In this document: in pieces, positions 35,420-44,905 of the stretch | Layout of the letters: every line of letters begins with the position of its first letter | How positions within the stretch are numbered: the first letter of the stretch is position 1 | Source of the DNA: Streptomyces violaceoruber | GTDB taxonomy: Bacteria; Actinomycetota; Actinomycetes; Streptomycetales; Streptomycetaceae | Direction of reading: 5' to 3' | Assembly: GCA_000720805.1 (NCBI GenBank) | Contig: JODI01000039.1 | Coordinates: 1-64,000, forward strand | Length of the DNA stretch: 64,000 bases | The notes under the pieces: model-generated | What the model saw: the letters and a program-made list of their open reading frames with translations, nothing else | Databases searched by the model: none | Told to the model about the DNA's origin: nothing | Translations under genes and position numbers: made by a program

Positions 35420-36721
35420 TCAGATGCGGTAGCGGCGCAGCGCCGGGATCGCGAAGGCCAGGCCCAGCATGACGGCGATCACCAGGAGCCCGCCGCCGGC
35501 GACCGCCGTGCGGGCGCCGAAGGCGGAGCCGGCCGTGCCGTGCAGGACGTCGGCCAGGCGCGGGCCGCCCGCCACGACGACGGTGAAGACGCCCTGCATG
35601 CGGCCGCGCATCTCGTCGGTCGCGGCCGACAGCAGGATCGCCCCGCGGAAGACCATGGAGACCATGTCGGCGACGCCGGCGACGGCCAGGAACACCACCG
35701 CGAGCCACAGGCTGTCCGTCAGTCCGAAGCCGGTGATGGCGGCGCCCCAGGCGACCACCGCCCCGATCACCATCCAGCCGTGCCGGCGGGCCCGGGAGAA
35801 GGTGCCGGACAGCAGTCCTCCGACGACCGCGCCGATGGGGATCGCCGCGAACAGGAGTCCGAGGGCGAGCCCTTCGCCGTAGGGGGCGTACGTCTGGGAG
35901 GCGAGCTGGGGGAACAGGGCGCGGGGCATGCCGAAGACCATCGCGATGATGTCGGCGAGGAAGGACAGCAGCAGCACCTTGTGCGCGGCGATGTAACGGA
36001 ACCCGGCGACGATCTCCCGTACGCCCGCGCGGCGCGCCACGGCGGACGCCAGCGGGGGCAGCCCGGGCAGTTTGTGGACCGCCCACACCGTGACGCACAG
36101 GGCCAGGGCGTCGATGAGGTACAGCTCCGGCAGGCCGATGACGGGGATCAGGACACCGGCGAGCAGCGGTCCGACGACCTGGCCGGTCTGCATGACGGTG
36201 GAGCCGAGGGCGTTGGCGGCGGGCAGTTGGCCCTCGGGCACCAGGCGGGCGATGGAGGCGTTGCGGGCCGGGGCGTTCAGTCCCCAGAACGCCTGCTGCA
36301 CGGCGAGCAGCACCATGAGGACGGCCACCGAGTCGAGCCCGCCGACGGCCTGGAGCCAGAACAGGACCGAGGTGACGGCGATGCCGCTGTTGGTGATCAG
36401 CAGCAGCTTGCGCCGGTCCATGGTGTCGGCGACCGCGCCGCCCCAGAGGGCGAACACGATCAGCGGCAGCAGTCCGGCGAGGCTGGCGGCGCCCACCCAG
36501 GCCGAGGATCCGGTGATGTCGTAGATCTGCTTGGGCACGGCGACGGCGGTGAGCTGGCTGCCGACGGCCGTGACGATCGTGGAGGACCACAGGCGGCGGT
36601 AGGCGGGTATGCGCAGGGGACGGGTGTCCATGGCCAAGCGGCGCCAGCCACGCCGGGGTGCTTCCACCTCGGCCGCGGCGGGTGTCTGCGGTTCGGTGCT
36701 GCTGCTCTCACTGGTGTCCAC
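35420..36721 (-). CDS. MFS transporter (MFS_3 / enterobactin-exporter type)
   Basis: 433 residues from GTG 36721, with AGGAAG upstream. Twelve hydrophobic helices are visible, with the family segments LWSSTIVTAVGSQLTAVAVP, GGAVADTMDRRKLLLITNSG and GPLLAGVLIPVIGLPELYLI. The N-terminal about 45 residues are cytoplasmic and Glu/Arg-rich. Members export drugs, siderophores or unknown small molecules by proton antiport. Its upstream region carries two copies of a TATCTCAG-centred direct repeat, suggesting specific control. It is the downstream neighbour of lysE on the same strand, 95 bp apart. Confidence 0.9.
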   Translation of the reverse strand: MDTSESSSTEPQTPAAAEVEAPRRGWRRLAMDTRPLRIPAYRRLWSSTIVTAVGSQLTAVAVPKQIYDITGSSAWVGAASLAGLLPLIVFALWGGAVADTMDRRKLLLITNSGIAVTSVLFWLQAVGGLDSVAVLMVLLAVQQAFWGLNAPARNASIARLVPEGQLPAANALGSTVMQTGQVVGPLLAGVLIPVIGLPELYLIDALALCVTVWAVHKLPGLPPLASAVARRAGVREIVAGFRYIAAHKVLLLSFLADIIAMVFGMPRALFPQLASQTYAPYGEGLALGLLFAAIPIGAVVGGLLSGTFSRARRHGWMVIGAVVAWGAAITGFGLTDSLWLAVVFLAVAGVADMVSMVFRGAILLSAATDEMRGRMQGVFTVVVAGGPRLADVLHGTAGSAFGARTAVAGGGLLVIAVMLGLAFAIPALRRYRI

Positions 36722-36760
36722 GGGCTTCCTGGCTGCTCGTTACATCTATCCGGTCCAGGG

Positions 36761-36806
36761 TTCACTATCTCAGCGCTGTCCAGGAGTCCGGGATTCGATA
36801 TCTCAG
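36761..36806 (-). promoter_or_regulatory. Direct repeat in the MFS promoter region
   Basis: TTCACTATCTCAG (36761-36773) and TTCGATATCTCAG (36794-36806) are 33 bp apart, three helical turns, in the 95-bp gap before the MFS start. Similarity extends upstream (CCAGGG / CCGGGA). They are AT-richer than the surroundings and look like a two-site operator. Confidence 0.5.
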
Positions 36807-36816
36807 GTTCTGGACG

Positions 36817-37431
36817 TCACGCCCCGGCCACGAGGGTGGCGCCCAGGACGAGCATCGTCGCGGCGATCAGAGCGTCCAGGGCCCGCCAGGCGGCCGGACG
36901 GGCCAGGAAGCGGCCGAGGAGACGGGCGCCGAATCCGAGCGCGGTGAACCAGCACAGGCTGGCGAGCGCGGCGCCGAGCCCGAAGGTCCAGCGCAGCGGG
37001 CCCCGGTCGGCGGCGACGGAACCGAGCAGGAAGACGGTGTCGAGGTAGACGTGCGGGTTGAGCCAGGTCATCGCCAGACAGGTGAGCACCGCCCGTCGCA
37101 CCGACCCCTCCGCCTCACCTTCGGTGCGCAGGGCGCCGCCGGGCCGGAACACCCGCCGCGCGGCGAGGAGGCCGTAGCCGAGCAGGAACGCGCCGCCGAT
37201 CCAGCCGATCGCGGTCAGTGCCCCCGGCCACGCGACCACCACGGCGCCGACGCCGCCGACGCCGAGGGCGATGAGGAAGGCGTCGGAGAGGGCGCAGATG
37301 CCGACGACGGCGAGGACGGCGTGCCGGCGGACCCCCTGGCGCAGGACGAAGGCGTTCTGGGCGCCGATGGCGACGATGAGGGAGAGGCCGGTGCCGAATC
37401 CGGCGGCCGCGGCGGTGAGCGAGGCGGTCAT
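36817..37431 (-). CDS. lysE: LysE/ArgO-family basic amino acid exporter
   Basis: 204 residues from ATG 37431. Six hydrophobic helices with family signature segments: GFGTGLSLIVAIGAQNAFVL, GVRRHAVLAVVGICALSDAF, TCLAMTWLNPHVYLDTVFLL. LysE/ArgO proteins expel excess lysine or arginine from the cytoplasm. It is divergent from a LysR-type gene of the ArgP/LysG type, the classic exporter-regulator pair, with a 69-bp shared promoter region full of CTAAGGA-like inverted repeats. Confidence 0.93.
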   Translation of the reverse strand: MTASLTAAAAGFGTGLSLIVAIGAQNAFVLRQGVRRHAVLAVVGICALSDAFLIALGVGGVGAVVVAWPGALTAIGWIGGAFLLGYGLLAARRVFRPGGALRTEGEAEGSVRRAVLTCLAMTWLNPHVYLDTVFLLGSVAADRGPLRWTFGLGAALASLCWFTALGFGARLLGRFLARPAAWRALDALIAATMLVLGATLVAGA

Positions 37432-37440
37432 GACCTCGAC

Positions 37441-37494
37441 GCTAAGGACACGATCACCGCACGTACAGCTAAAGGTTCTTACGTATCCTTAGCT
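37441..37494 (+). promoter_or_regulatory. Inverted repeats in the lysE/argP divergent promoter
   Basis: GCTAAGGA (37441-37448) is the exact complement of TCCTTAGC (37486-37493), and an intermediate AGCTAAAGG at 37467-37475 forms a second dyad with CCTTAGCT (37487-37494). Such staggered dyads between a LysR-type gene and its target are the normal recognition and activation sites of the family. Confidence 0.6.
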
Positions 37495-37500
37495 GTCGTG

Positions 37501-38406
37501 ATGATGACCGAGCTTCCCGTGGACCAGGTGCGGACCCTGCTCGCGGTGGTGGACGAGGGCACCTTCGACGCGGCGGCCGCCGCCCTGCATGTGACGCCGT
37601 CGGCGGTGAGCCAGCGGGTGAAGGCCCTGGAGCAGCGCACGGGACGGGTATTGCTGGTGCGGACGAAGCCCGTGCGGCCGACCGAGTCCGGCGAGATCGT
37701 CGTGCGGTTCGCCCGTCAGCTGGCCCGCCTGGAGCGGGACGCGCGCGCCGAGCTCGGCATGAGCGGCGCCGGGGAGCCGACGCGGGTGTCGGTCGCGGTG
37801 AACGCGGACTCCCTGTCGACCTGGTTCCTCGGCGCGCTCACGCGGGTCGCGAAGGAACCGCCGCTCTGTTTCGAGCTGCGGCGCGAGGACGAGACACGGA
37901 CCGCCGAACTGCTGCGGGAGGGGCTGGTGATGGCCGCGGTGACGTCGTCACCGGAAGCGGTGACGGGCTGTTCGGTGCGCGCGCTGGGCCGCATACGGTA
38001 TCTGGCGGCGGCAAGCCCGGACTTCGCCGCCCGGCATCTCGGCGGACCGCTGCGGGACGCGCTCGCGGTGGCGCCGGTGATGGCCTTCGACCGCAGTGAC
38101 GACCTCCAGGACGCCTTCGTCCGCGGACTTCTCGGCGGCCGGGGCGGGGCGAGCGGGGTGCGGCACTACGTCCCCGCCTCGGAGGGCTTCCTGGCGGCCG
38201 TGGTGGCGGGTCTGGGGTGGGGTCTGGTGCCGGAGGCGCAGGCGGAACCGCTGCTGCGGGCGGGCGTTCTCGTCCCCCTGGCGCCGGACCGCCCCGTCGA
38301 CGTACCCCTGTACTGGCAGCAGTGGAAGCTCGACTCCCCCGCGCTGGCCGCGCTGGCGCAGGCGGTGGTGGCGACAGCGGCGGAGGCACTGCGGCCCGGC
38401 CCTTGA
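37501..38406 (+). CDS. argP: LysR-type regulator of the ArgP/LysG family
   Basis: 301 residues from ATG 37501; GTG 37498 or ATG 37504 are alternatives and no clear ribosome site is seen, so a short-leader or leaderless mRNA is possible. The N-terminal helix-turn-helix is clear (LPVDQVRTLLAVVDEGTFDA, AAAALHVTPSAVSQRVKALE), followed by the LysR effector domain (TRVSVAVNADSLSTWFLGAL). Members sense lysine or arginine and activate the divergent exporter. It is divergent from lysE, which fits the family pattern fully. Confidence 0.92.
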   Translation: MMTELPVDQVRTLLAVVDEGTFDAAAAALHVTPSAVSQRVKALEQRTGRVLLVRTKPVRPTESGEIVVRFARQLARLERDARAELGMSGAGEPTRVSVAVNADSLSTWFLGALTRVAKEPPLCFELRREDETRTAELLREGLVMAAVTSSPEAVTGCSVRALGRIRYLAAASPDFAARHLGGPLRDALAVAPVMAFDRSDDLQDAFVRGLLGGRGGASGVRHYVPASEGFLAAVVAGLGWGLVPEAQAEPLLRAGVLVPLAPDRPVDVPLYWQQWKLDSPALAALAQAVVATAAEALRPGP

Positions 38407-38609
38407 TCTCCCCTGGGTCAGCCCTTGCTCCCCTCCTCGGCCTGCTCACGGCGTACGGCTCCCCCTGCCGCCTGCACGCGCGGTGACCCACGCCATATCT
38501 TCACGAGGTCCCACGGGGCTCGGCTGTTTCACCCAGGCATCGACAGGTGACCCGAAGGCGAGTAATGCATCCCCGAGGGCACGTCCGACTTCGATCGCAG
38601 GTGACATTC

Positions 38610-38861
38610 ATGGAGAACTGGCGAGAACACGCCGCGTGCCGCCACGAGGACCCCGATCTGTTCTTCCCGATCGGCACCACCGGCCCGGCGCTGGTGCAGC
38701 AGGAACAGGCGAAGGCGGTCTGCCGGCGCTGCCCGGTGCAGGAGCAGTGCCTGGAGTGGGCGCTGGACACCGGCCAGTCCATCGGTGTGTGGGGCGGCAC
38801 GAGTGAGAACGAACGCCGGGCGCTGAAGCGGCGCGCGGCCGCCCGGAGGCGCTCCGGGTGA
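38610..38861 (+). CDS. WhiB-family iron-sulfur regulator, WhiB1/WblE-like
   Basis: 83 residues from ATG 38610, AGGTG seven bases upstream. The four cluster-binding cysteines are present (Cys10, Cys38, Cys41, Cys47, spacing C-x27-C-x2-C-x5-C), as are the GVWGGT turn and the basic tail ENERRALKRRAAARRR that binds DNA. The segment DPDLFFPIGTTGPALVQQ is closest to WhiB1 of mycobacteria and WblE of streptomycetes. These proteins bind the principal sigma factor and carry an oxygen/NO-sensitive [4Fe-4S] cluster. It is convergent with a DUF6098 gene across a strong hairpin. Confidence 0.93.
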   Translation: MENWREHAACRHEDPDLFFPIGTTGPALVQQEQAKAVCRRCPVQEQCLEWALDTGQSIGVWGGTSENERRALKRRAAARRRSG

Positions 38862-38870
38862 CACCGTGAC

Positions 38871-38914
38871 GTGAGTGGGGGCCCGGTGCCGCTCGGCACC
38901 GGGCCCCCACTCAC
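38871..38914. terminator. Perfect 20-bp stem bidirectional terminator
   Basis: Bases 38871-38890 (starting GTGAGTGGGGGCCC) pair without mismatch with 38895-38914, with the four-base loop GCTC. It sits in the 58-bp gap between the convergent whiB-like and DUF6098 genes. There is no T run on either side, as is common for streptomycete bidirectional terminators. Confidence 0.85.
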
Positions 38915-38919
38915 GGGCG

Positions 38920-39369
38920 TCAGCCGCCGGTGCGGCGCAGCGGCCCCCAGGAGCTCTCCTGCCGCTCGACCGTGTCCCGCGCCTCGTCGATCATCCGGGG
39001 GTCGATCCAGCACACCGGCCGCACGTCCGCGACCAGCGGTTCGTTGTCGGGCCCGCGGCCGTTCTCCCGCCCGCGCAGCGTCCAGGGACGGACACCGGGG
39101 CCCTTCTCGTGGGGCAGGTGCGAGTAGTCGTACAGTCGGCGGGCCACCCACACCTCGACGGGGCGGCCCTCCCACCACTCCTCGACGTCGAGCGGGTTGG
39201 CGGACAGCCCCGGCAGAGGCACTCCGGTCAGGTCGTCGGTGCTGGACACGTTCGCGAGGTCGGTTGCCGGTCCGCGCGACCAGCGGACGTACATTCCCTG
39301 GTGCCGCTCGACCAGTTCGGTGAGCTCGGAGAGTGTGCGTACGACCGGCAGGTCGTCCGATACGCCCAT
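38920..39369 (-). CDS. DUF6098-family hypothetical protein
   Basis: 149 residues from ATG 39369. It begins LPVVRTLSELTELVERHQGM and YVRWSRGPATDLAN, continues with LTGVPLPGLSANPLDVEEWW, WVARRLYDYSHLPHEKGPGV and VADVRPVCWIDPRMIDEA. I recognise the pattern of the streptomycete DUF6098 family, soluble and of unknown function. No signal peptide. The gene is convergent with the whiB-like gene, and shares its strand with the sensor kinase gene 72 bp upstream of it. Confidence 0.82.
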   Translation of the reverse strand: MGVSDDLPVVRTLSELTELVERHQGMYVRWSRGPATDLANVSSTDDLTGVPLPGLSANPLDVEEWWEGRPVEVWVARRLYDYSHLPHEKGPGVRPWTLRGRENGRGPDNEPLVADVRPVCWIDPRMIDEARDTVERQESSWGPLRRTGG

Positions 39370-39441
39370 GTCATGACCTCCCTCTTCGTGCTCGCGCGCT
39401 CACAAAGTACCCGTCCGGCCGGAATGGAATCGGACGGGCCG

Positions 39442-41285
39442 CTACCGCTCCGGTGCGCCGGGCAGTCGCAGGGTGAAGACGCTGCCGGCGCCCGGTTCGC
39501 TGGCCACGTCGACGGTGCCGCCGTGCCCCGCGACCAGGTGGCGGACGATCGGCAGGCCCAGACCGCTGCCGCCGGTGCGACGGCTGCGGGACTTCTCCGC
39601 GCGCCAGAACCGGTCGAAGACGTGCGGCAGGTCGTCGGCCGCGATGCCGGTGCCGGTGTCGGTGACCTCCAGCAGTACGTCACCGCCTCCGTCACCGTCG
39701 CCCTTGGCGCCGCCGTCGCTGTCCCGGCGGGCTGCCAGGGTGACCGTGCCGCCGGACGGGGTGTGGCGCAGCGCGTTGGAGACCAGGTTGCCCAGCGCCT
39801 GCCGCATCCGGACCGGGTCGGCCTCCAGCCACGGTGTGCCGTCCACGGTGGTGCGCAGGGTGACGCCGCCCGCGTCGGCGGCGACGCGGTGGGCCGCGGC
39901 GACCTGTTCGAGGAGGTCCTGGCAGCGCACGGGCTCCGGGTGCAGACGCAGCGTGCCGGCGTCGGCGTCGGCGAGGTCGCGCAGGTCGTCGATGACCCGC
40001 TGGAGTACGAGGGCCTCATCGTGGAGGGCGGCGAGCAGGGCCGGGTCCGGGGCGACGACGCCGTCGCGGGTGACCTCCAGCCAGCCGCGGATGTTGGTGA
40101 GCGGACTGCGCAGTTCGTGGGCGATGTCACTGACCATCGCCTTGCGCTGGGACTCCAGGCGTTCGCGGCGCTCGGTCAGCTCGTTGAAGGCGGCGGCCAG
40201 GATGCCGGTCTCGTCCCGGGTCGTGACGGGGACGCGGACATGCAGCTCGGGCGGTTGCTGGGCCGCCTCGGTCAGGGCGCGCAGCGGCCGTACGAGGCGG
40301 GTGGCGACCACCGCGGTCACGGCGACGGTGACGGCGAGGACGAGCCCGGCGGTGCCGAAGATCTTGGTCTTGTTCGCCGGGGACATGTCGAACCGGACGG
40401 CGGGGGTGTCCCCGCCGCCCAGGAACAGCTGCGCGGCAGGGGCGACGTAGGGGTCGAGCTGGGCGCGGCGGGCGGCGTCGATGCAGCCCTGGGCCGCGCG
40501 GGCGACCTTGGATCCCGCCTTGCCGAACATGGGCGCGTAGCTCGGGGTCGCCGGTGCGGGAGTGGTGTCCACGCCGAGGAACAACGGCGTCCCGGGATCC
40601 AGACCCGCCCGGGTCAGGCAGCCGCGGGATTTCTTCTGCAGAGCCACCAGCGCCTTGTCCTCGGTGGGGACCGCCGCGTAGAACCGGCCGTCGGCACAGG
40701 CGTCCGGCACATAGCCGGGGTCGGCGCCGTCGTCCGTCGCGGTGAGGACCGGGCGACCGCTCGGCATACGGGTCAGCTCCAGGTCGATGCCGAAGCGGGC
40801 GAAGCAGCCCTGCCGTTTCCGGGCCAGCGCGTCGAGCTTTTCGCGTTCCGGCGCCGTGAGCCGGTACGGGCCCACCACCCGTGGGTCGGTGCCGCTGCGC
40901 TGGGCGCCGCGCTCGGTGTAGGTGTCGGTGCGCAGCGGGTCGACGGTGGCGGCGGCGGTCAGCGGCAGGGCGGTGCCGCGCGGCGCGGAGTCGGCGATGA
41001 GGGTGCGGTCGGCACGGGCCAGGGCGATGCGCCGGCCGGTCTTCGCGGACAGCTCCCGTACGGTCTCCCGTACTCCCCGCCAGTCGGGGTGAGTGGCGGC
41101 GTAGCCGCTGAGCCGGGCGAGGACGTCCATGTCGTCGGCGAGGACCTGCCCCTGCTCCTCCCGCAGTGCGCGGGTGGTGGTCTCCACGGCCAGCCAGGCG
41201 GTCGCCGCGACGGAGCACACGGCGATCAGCCCGGAGGCGATGAGCAGGCGGACCAGCAGCCGCTTGCGCAGGGGTATCCAGCCGC

Positions 41286-41289
<4 letters not shown>
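39442..41289 (-). CDS. Membrane sensor histidine kinase
   Basis: 615 residues from ATG 41289, which overlaps the response regulator stop by four bases. Transmembrane helix 1 is at about residues 13-35 (LLIASGLIAVCSVAATAWLA). A long extracytoplasmic domain with four or so cysteines follows to about 295, then helix 2 (GTAGLVLAVTVAVTAVVATR) and a HAMP domain. HisKA carries SDIAHELRSPLTN, and HATPase_c has the N-box ALGNLVSNALRHTPSGG, VTDTGTGIAADDL and SGLGLPIVRHLV. The large outside domain suggests sensing of an envelope signal, which is unknown. Downstream is DUF6098. Confidence 0.92.
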
Positions 41290-41984
<695 letters not shown>

Positions 41985-42022
41985 GCGGCGGATCCTAAGC
42001 GGTTGAGGGGACTTCGGCCGAC

Positions 42023-42802
42023 TCAGCGGGCCAGGGAGGCGGCGTCGCCCATGACGACGACGGGGTGGCGGTCGGGGTCCAGCGTCCGCAGCAGCTGCTT
42101 CATCTGCGGCTCGGCGAGGCTGACGCAGCCGTGGGTGGGGCCCCCGTGGTCGACGTGCAGCCAGATGCCGCCGCCGCGGCCCGCGCCGAGGGGCCGGGTC
42201 CAGTCCAGCGGGGAAGTGCCCGGTTTCCGGTTGTAGTTGATGGCGATCACGTAGTCGAAGGACCCGGCGAGCGGCTCGCCCTCGAAGCCCGTGCCGGGTG
42301 AGGTGAACGCTCCGGAGCGGTCGTACGGCAGCCGGGTACCGGGGTCGCGCAACAGGCCGCCGGCGTCCGTGAGCGTGAAGACACCGACGGGGCTGCGCAG
42401 GTCACCGGCCATGTGGTGGTCGCTCCAGCCCTTGAGCGCGTTGTGCGCGGGCCAGCTCGCGCCGGCCTGCCAGCCGGCCGCGGTGCGCTCGTACAGGACG
42501 ACCGTGGACGTCGAGGAGTCCTTGCCCCGCCCGGTCACCACGACCGCCTGGCGGGTGTGGGAGGGCACCTTCGCCAGGGTCTTCGGACCCAGCCCGGGCA
42601 GCTCCTGCGGGAGCGCCTCGACCGACGCCTCGGGTGAGGCGGGGGACGAGGGCGCGGACGGCAACGAGCCCTGGGCCGCGAGAGCGCTCGTCTCCGGGGC
42701 GGCCCCCGGCCGGTGGTCCTGGACGGCGGCCGCGCCGCCGCCGCATCCGGTGAGCAGCAGGGACGCGGTCAGCAGCGCGGCGGGAGGTGTACGTCTGATC
42801 AT
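42023..42802 (-). CDS. Secreted YkuD-fold (L,D-transpeptidase-like) lipoprotein
   Basis: 259 residues from ATG 42802, with AAGG upstream. The signal peptide ends in a lipobox (LLTASLLLTGC), so the mature protein is a lipoprotein outside the membrane. A Ser/Pro-rich linker (about 40-65) leads to a catalytic domain with WSDHHMAGDLRSPVGVFTLT and the active-site segment IWLHVDHGGPTHGCVSL, whose HGC contains the nucleophile Cys. L,D-transpeptidases cross-link peptidoglycan; in the VanW-like or LppS types the domain may have other roles. It lies 38 bp from the response regulator gene. Confidence 0.87.
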   Translation of the reverse strand: MIRRTPPAALLTASLLLTGCGGGAAAVQDHRPGAAPETSALAAQGSLPSAPSSPASPEASVEALPQELPGLGPKTLAKVPSHTRQAVVVTGRGKDSSTSTVVLYERTAAGWQAGASWPAHNALKGWSDHHMAGDLRSPVGVFTLTDAGGLLRDPGTRLPYDRSGAFTSPGTGFEGEPLAGSFDYVIAINYNRKPGTSPLDWTRPLGAGRGGGIWLHVDHGGPTHGCVSLAEPQMKQLLRTLDPDRHPVVVMGDAASLAR

Positions 42803-42870
42803 GGTTCGACCTTGACCGAGACTTGTGAGGAACTGGTCAGGTTCATCGGCCTGTTCGGGGTGACGGCTTG

Positions 42871-42924
42871 TTCGGGCTGTTCTTGCTGTTCCATCTGTTC
42901 GGGCTGTTCTTGCTGTTCGATCTG
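42871..42924 (+). repeat. Two 27-bp tandem repeats
   Basis: Copies at 42871-42897 and 42898-42924 begin TTCGGGCTGTTCTTGCTGTT and differ by one base. They lie in the 136-bp gap between the lipoprotein and M1 peptidase genes and are built from CTGTTC-like subunits. On the opposite strand they would read as Gln/Glu-rich codons, but no gene uses that frame. Confidence 0.85.
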
Positions 42925-42938
42925 TCGGGCTGTGCGGG

Positions 42939-44351
42939 CTACGGGGTACCCGGTTTGCCCGGTGTGTAGAGCCAGGTCTGGAACAGGGCATCCAGCTCCT
43001 TGCCCGACAGCCGCTCGGACAGGCGCACGAACTGGGGGGTCGCGCCGTGGCCGTAGCGGTGTCCGGCGGCCCAGGTCCGCAGGATCCGGACGAACGTCCG
43101 GTCGCCGACGGCCTTGCGCAGGGCGTGCAGGGCCATGGCGCCGCGGGCGTAGACAGGGGTGCCGAAGATGTTCGCGCCGCTGCCGGGGTCGCCGGGCGGG
43201 AACGCCCACAGGCCGTCGTCCGCGGGGCGCTGGTAGAGCTCGTCGAAGGTCTGCTGTGCGCTCTTGCCTCCGTGCTGCTCGCTGTAGAGCCACTCGGCGT
43301 AGGTGGCGAAGCCCTCGTTGAGCCAGATCTCCTTCCACGAGGTGAGGGAGACGGAGTCGCCGAACCACTGGTGGGCGCTCTCGTGGACGAGGGTGCTCAG
43401 GTCGGGCGCCGAGTCGTACACGGGCCGCGTCTGGGTCTCCAGCGCGTAACCGACGTCCGGGGCCCGGTCGACGATCGATCCGGCGGCGCGGAAGGGGTAG
43501 GGCCCGAAGAGCCTGCTCTCCCATTCCAGGACGGACGGCAGCTGCTTGAGGACGGGCGCGGCGGCGGCGGCCTCGCGGGGGTCGACGGCGTTGTAGACCT
43601 GGATGCCGTCGCGGGTGGTGTACCGCTCGGTCTTGAAGGTTCCGACCGTCGCCGTGGCGAGGTAGGCGGCCATGGGTTCACTCTGCCGCCAGCGGAAGGT
43701 GGTCTGCCCCTGCGCGGTCCGCGCACCGAGGAACACGCCGTTGGCGACGGCGGTCTTCCCTTCGGGGACCGTGATCGTGAAGTCGTACGACGACTTGTCC
43801 GTGGGGTGGTTGTTGCCCGGGAACCAGGTCATGGCGCCCTGCGGCTCCCCGGCGACGAACGCGCCGTCGTCGGTGGGGATCCAGCCGTCGAGCGAGCCGT
43901 CGGGGTCGGTGACCGGGGCGGGTGTGCCGTCGTAGGTGACCGCGACCTGGAACCGCCGGCCCTCGCGCAGGGGCCGGCGCGGGGTGACGACGAGTTCCTG
44001 GCCGTCGCGCCGGTACTCCGCCTTGGCGTGGTCGACCGTGAGGCCGGTGACCTTGAGCCCGTTGAAATCGAGGTCGAAGCGGGTGAGCGGCTGGGTCGCG
44101 CGGGCGGTGAGGACCGCCGTCCCGGAGAGGTGGCGGCTGGCGGGGTCGTAATGGAGCGTCAGATCGTAGTGGCCGACGCGGTAGCCGCCGTTGCCGGCGA
44201 GCGGGAAGTACGGGTCGCCGACGCCGGAGGCGCCGAGGGGGCCCGCCGCGGCGGGTCCGGCGGCGGCGAGCAGGGCCGCGAGGGCGACGGGCACGGTGAC
44301 GATCACGGCCTCGCGACGGAGTACCGCGGTGCGCCTGACGGACGGTCTCAC
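42939..44351 (-). CDS. Secreted M1-family zinc metallopeptidase
   Basis: 470 residues from GTG 44351, with TAGGAGC upstream. An Arg-rich start and hydrophobic core (VIVTVPVALAALLAAAGPAAA) form a Sec signal peptide. The M1 N-terminal beta domain follows (YRVGHYDLTLHYDPASRHLS, FDLDFNGLKVTGLTVD), then the catalytic region with HESAHQWFGD (HExxH) and NEGFATYAEWLY supplying the third zinc ligand Glu. The usual GAMEN-like loop reads DVGYALETQT, a departure that may alter aminopeptidase specificity. It probably degrades peptides outside the cell. Confidence 0.92.
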   Translation of the reverse strand: MRPSVRRTAVLRREAVIVTVPVALAALLAAAGPAAAGPLGASGVGDPYFPLAGNGGYRVGHYDLTLHYDPASRHLSGTAVLTARATQPLTRFDLDFNGLKVTGLTVDHAKAEYRRDGQELVVTPRRPLREGRRFQVAVTYDGTPAPVTDPDGSLDGWIPTDDGAFVAGEPQGAMTWFPGNNHPTDKSSYDFTITVPEGKTAVANGVFLGARTAQGQTTFRWRQSEPMAAYLATATVGTFKTERYTTRDGIQVYNAVDPREAAAAAPVLKQLPSVLEWESRLFGPYPFRAAGSIVDRAPDVGYALETQTRPVYDSAPDLSTLVHESAHQWFGDSVSLTSWKEIWLNEGFATYAEWLYSEQHGGKSAQQTFDELYQRPADDGLWAFPPGDPGSGANIFGTPVYARGAMALHALRKAVGDRTFVRILRTWAAGHRYGHGATPQFVRLSERLSGKELDALFQTWLYTPGKPGTP

Positions 44352-44513
44352 GTGGGCTCCTACGGGTGGGGGTGCCAACGGCCTCAGACTAAGGGCCACT
44401 TCTCCCCGTCTCGACCTTGATCGGGTCAAGTCCCGTCGCGTCGCCCGTCGTGTCCGGAACCGGGCGATACGCTCCCCGGGAACCGTTCCCCCCTCCCGAG
44501 AAAGGCCCCGCCC

Positions 44514-44864
44514 GTGAGTGTGCGTGTCCGTCGCGTCTACGATCCGCCCGAGCCGGACGACGGCGTCCGCGTCCTGGTCGACCGGCTGTGGCCGCGCGGT
44601 CTGAAGAAGGAGGCGGCCCGTGTGGACGAGTGGCCCAAGGCGCTCACCCCGTCCACCGAACTGCGCCGCTGGTACCACGCGGGCGAGGGGTCGTACGAGG
44701 AGTTCGCCGAGCGGTACGAGGCCGAGCTGGCCGCTCCGGAGGGCGCCGGACTTCTCGACCACGTACGCGAGTTGGCCGCCAAGGGCACGGTCACCCTGCT
44801 GACCGCCACCACGTCACCCGAGGAGAGCCACGCTTCCGTGCTGGCCCGCCTCCTGCGGGCATGA
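44514..44864 (+). CDS. DUF488-family protein
   Basis: 116 residues from GTG 44514. DUF488 pattern: VRRVYDPPEPDDGVRVLVDR, LWPRGLKKEAARVDEWPKAL, STELRRWYHAGEGSYEEFAE, then GTVTLLTATTSPEESHASVL. The family is cytoplasmic and of unknown function, sometimes called uroporphyrin-III-methyltransferase-like from old annotation. It is divergent from the M1 peptidase gene and precedes an array of 40-bp repeats. Confidence 0.9.
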   Translation: MSVRVRRVYDPPEPDDGVRVLVDRLWPRGLKKEAARVDEWPKALTPSTELRRWYHAGEGSYEEFAERYEAELAAPEGAGLLDHVRELAAKGTVTLLTATTSPEESHASVLARLLRA

Positions 44865-44905
44865 GGAGACGGGCCGGACGTCAGCTGGCGGGGCCCGCGT
44901 CAGCG

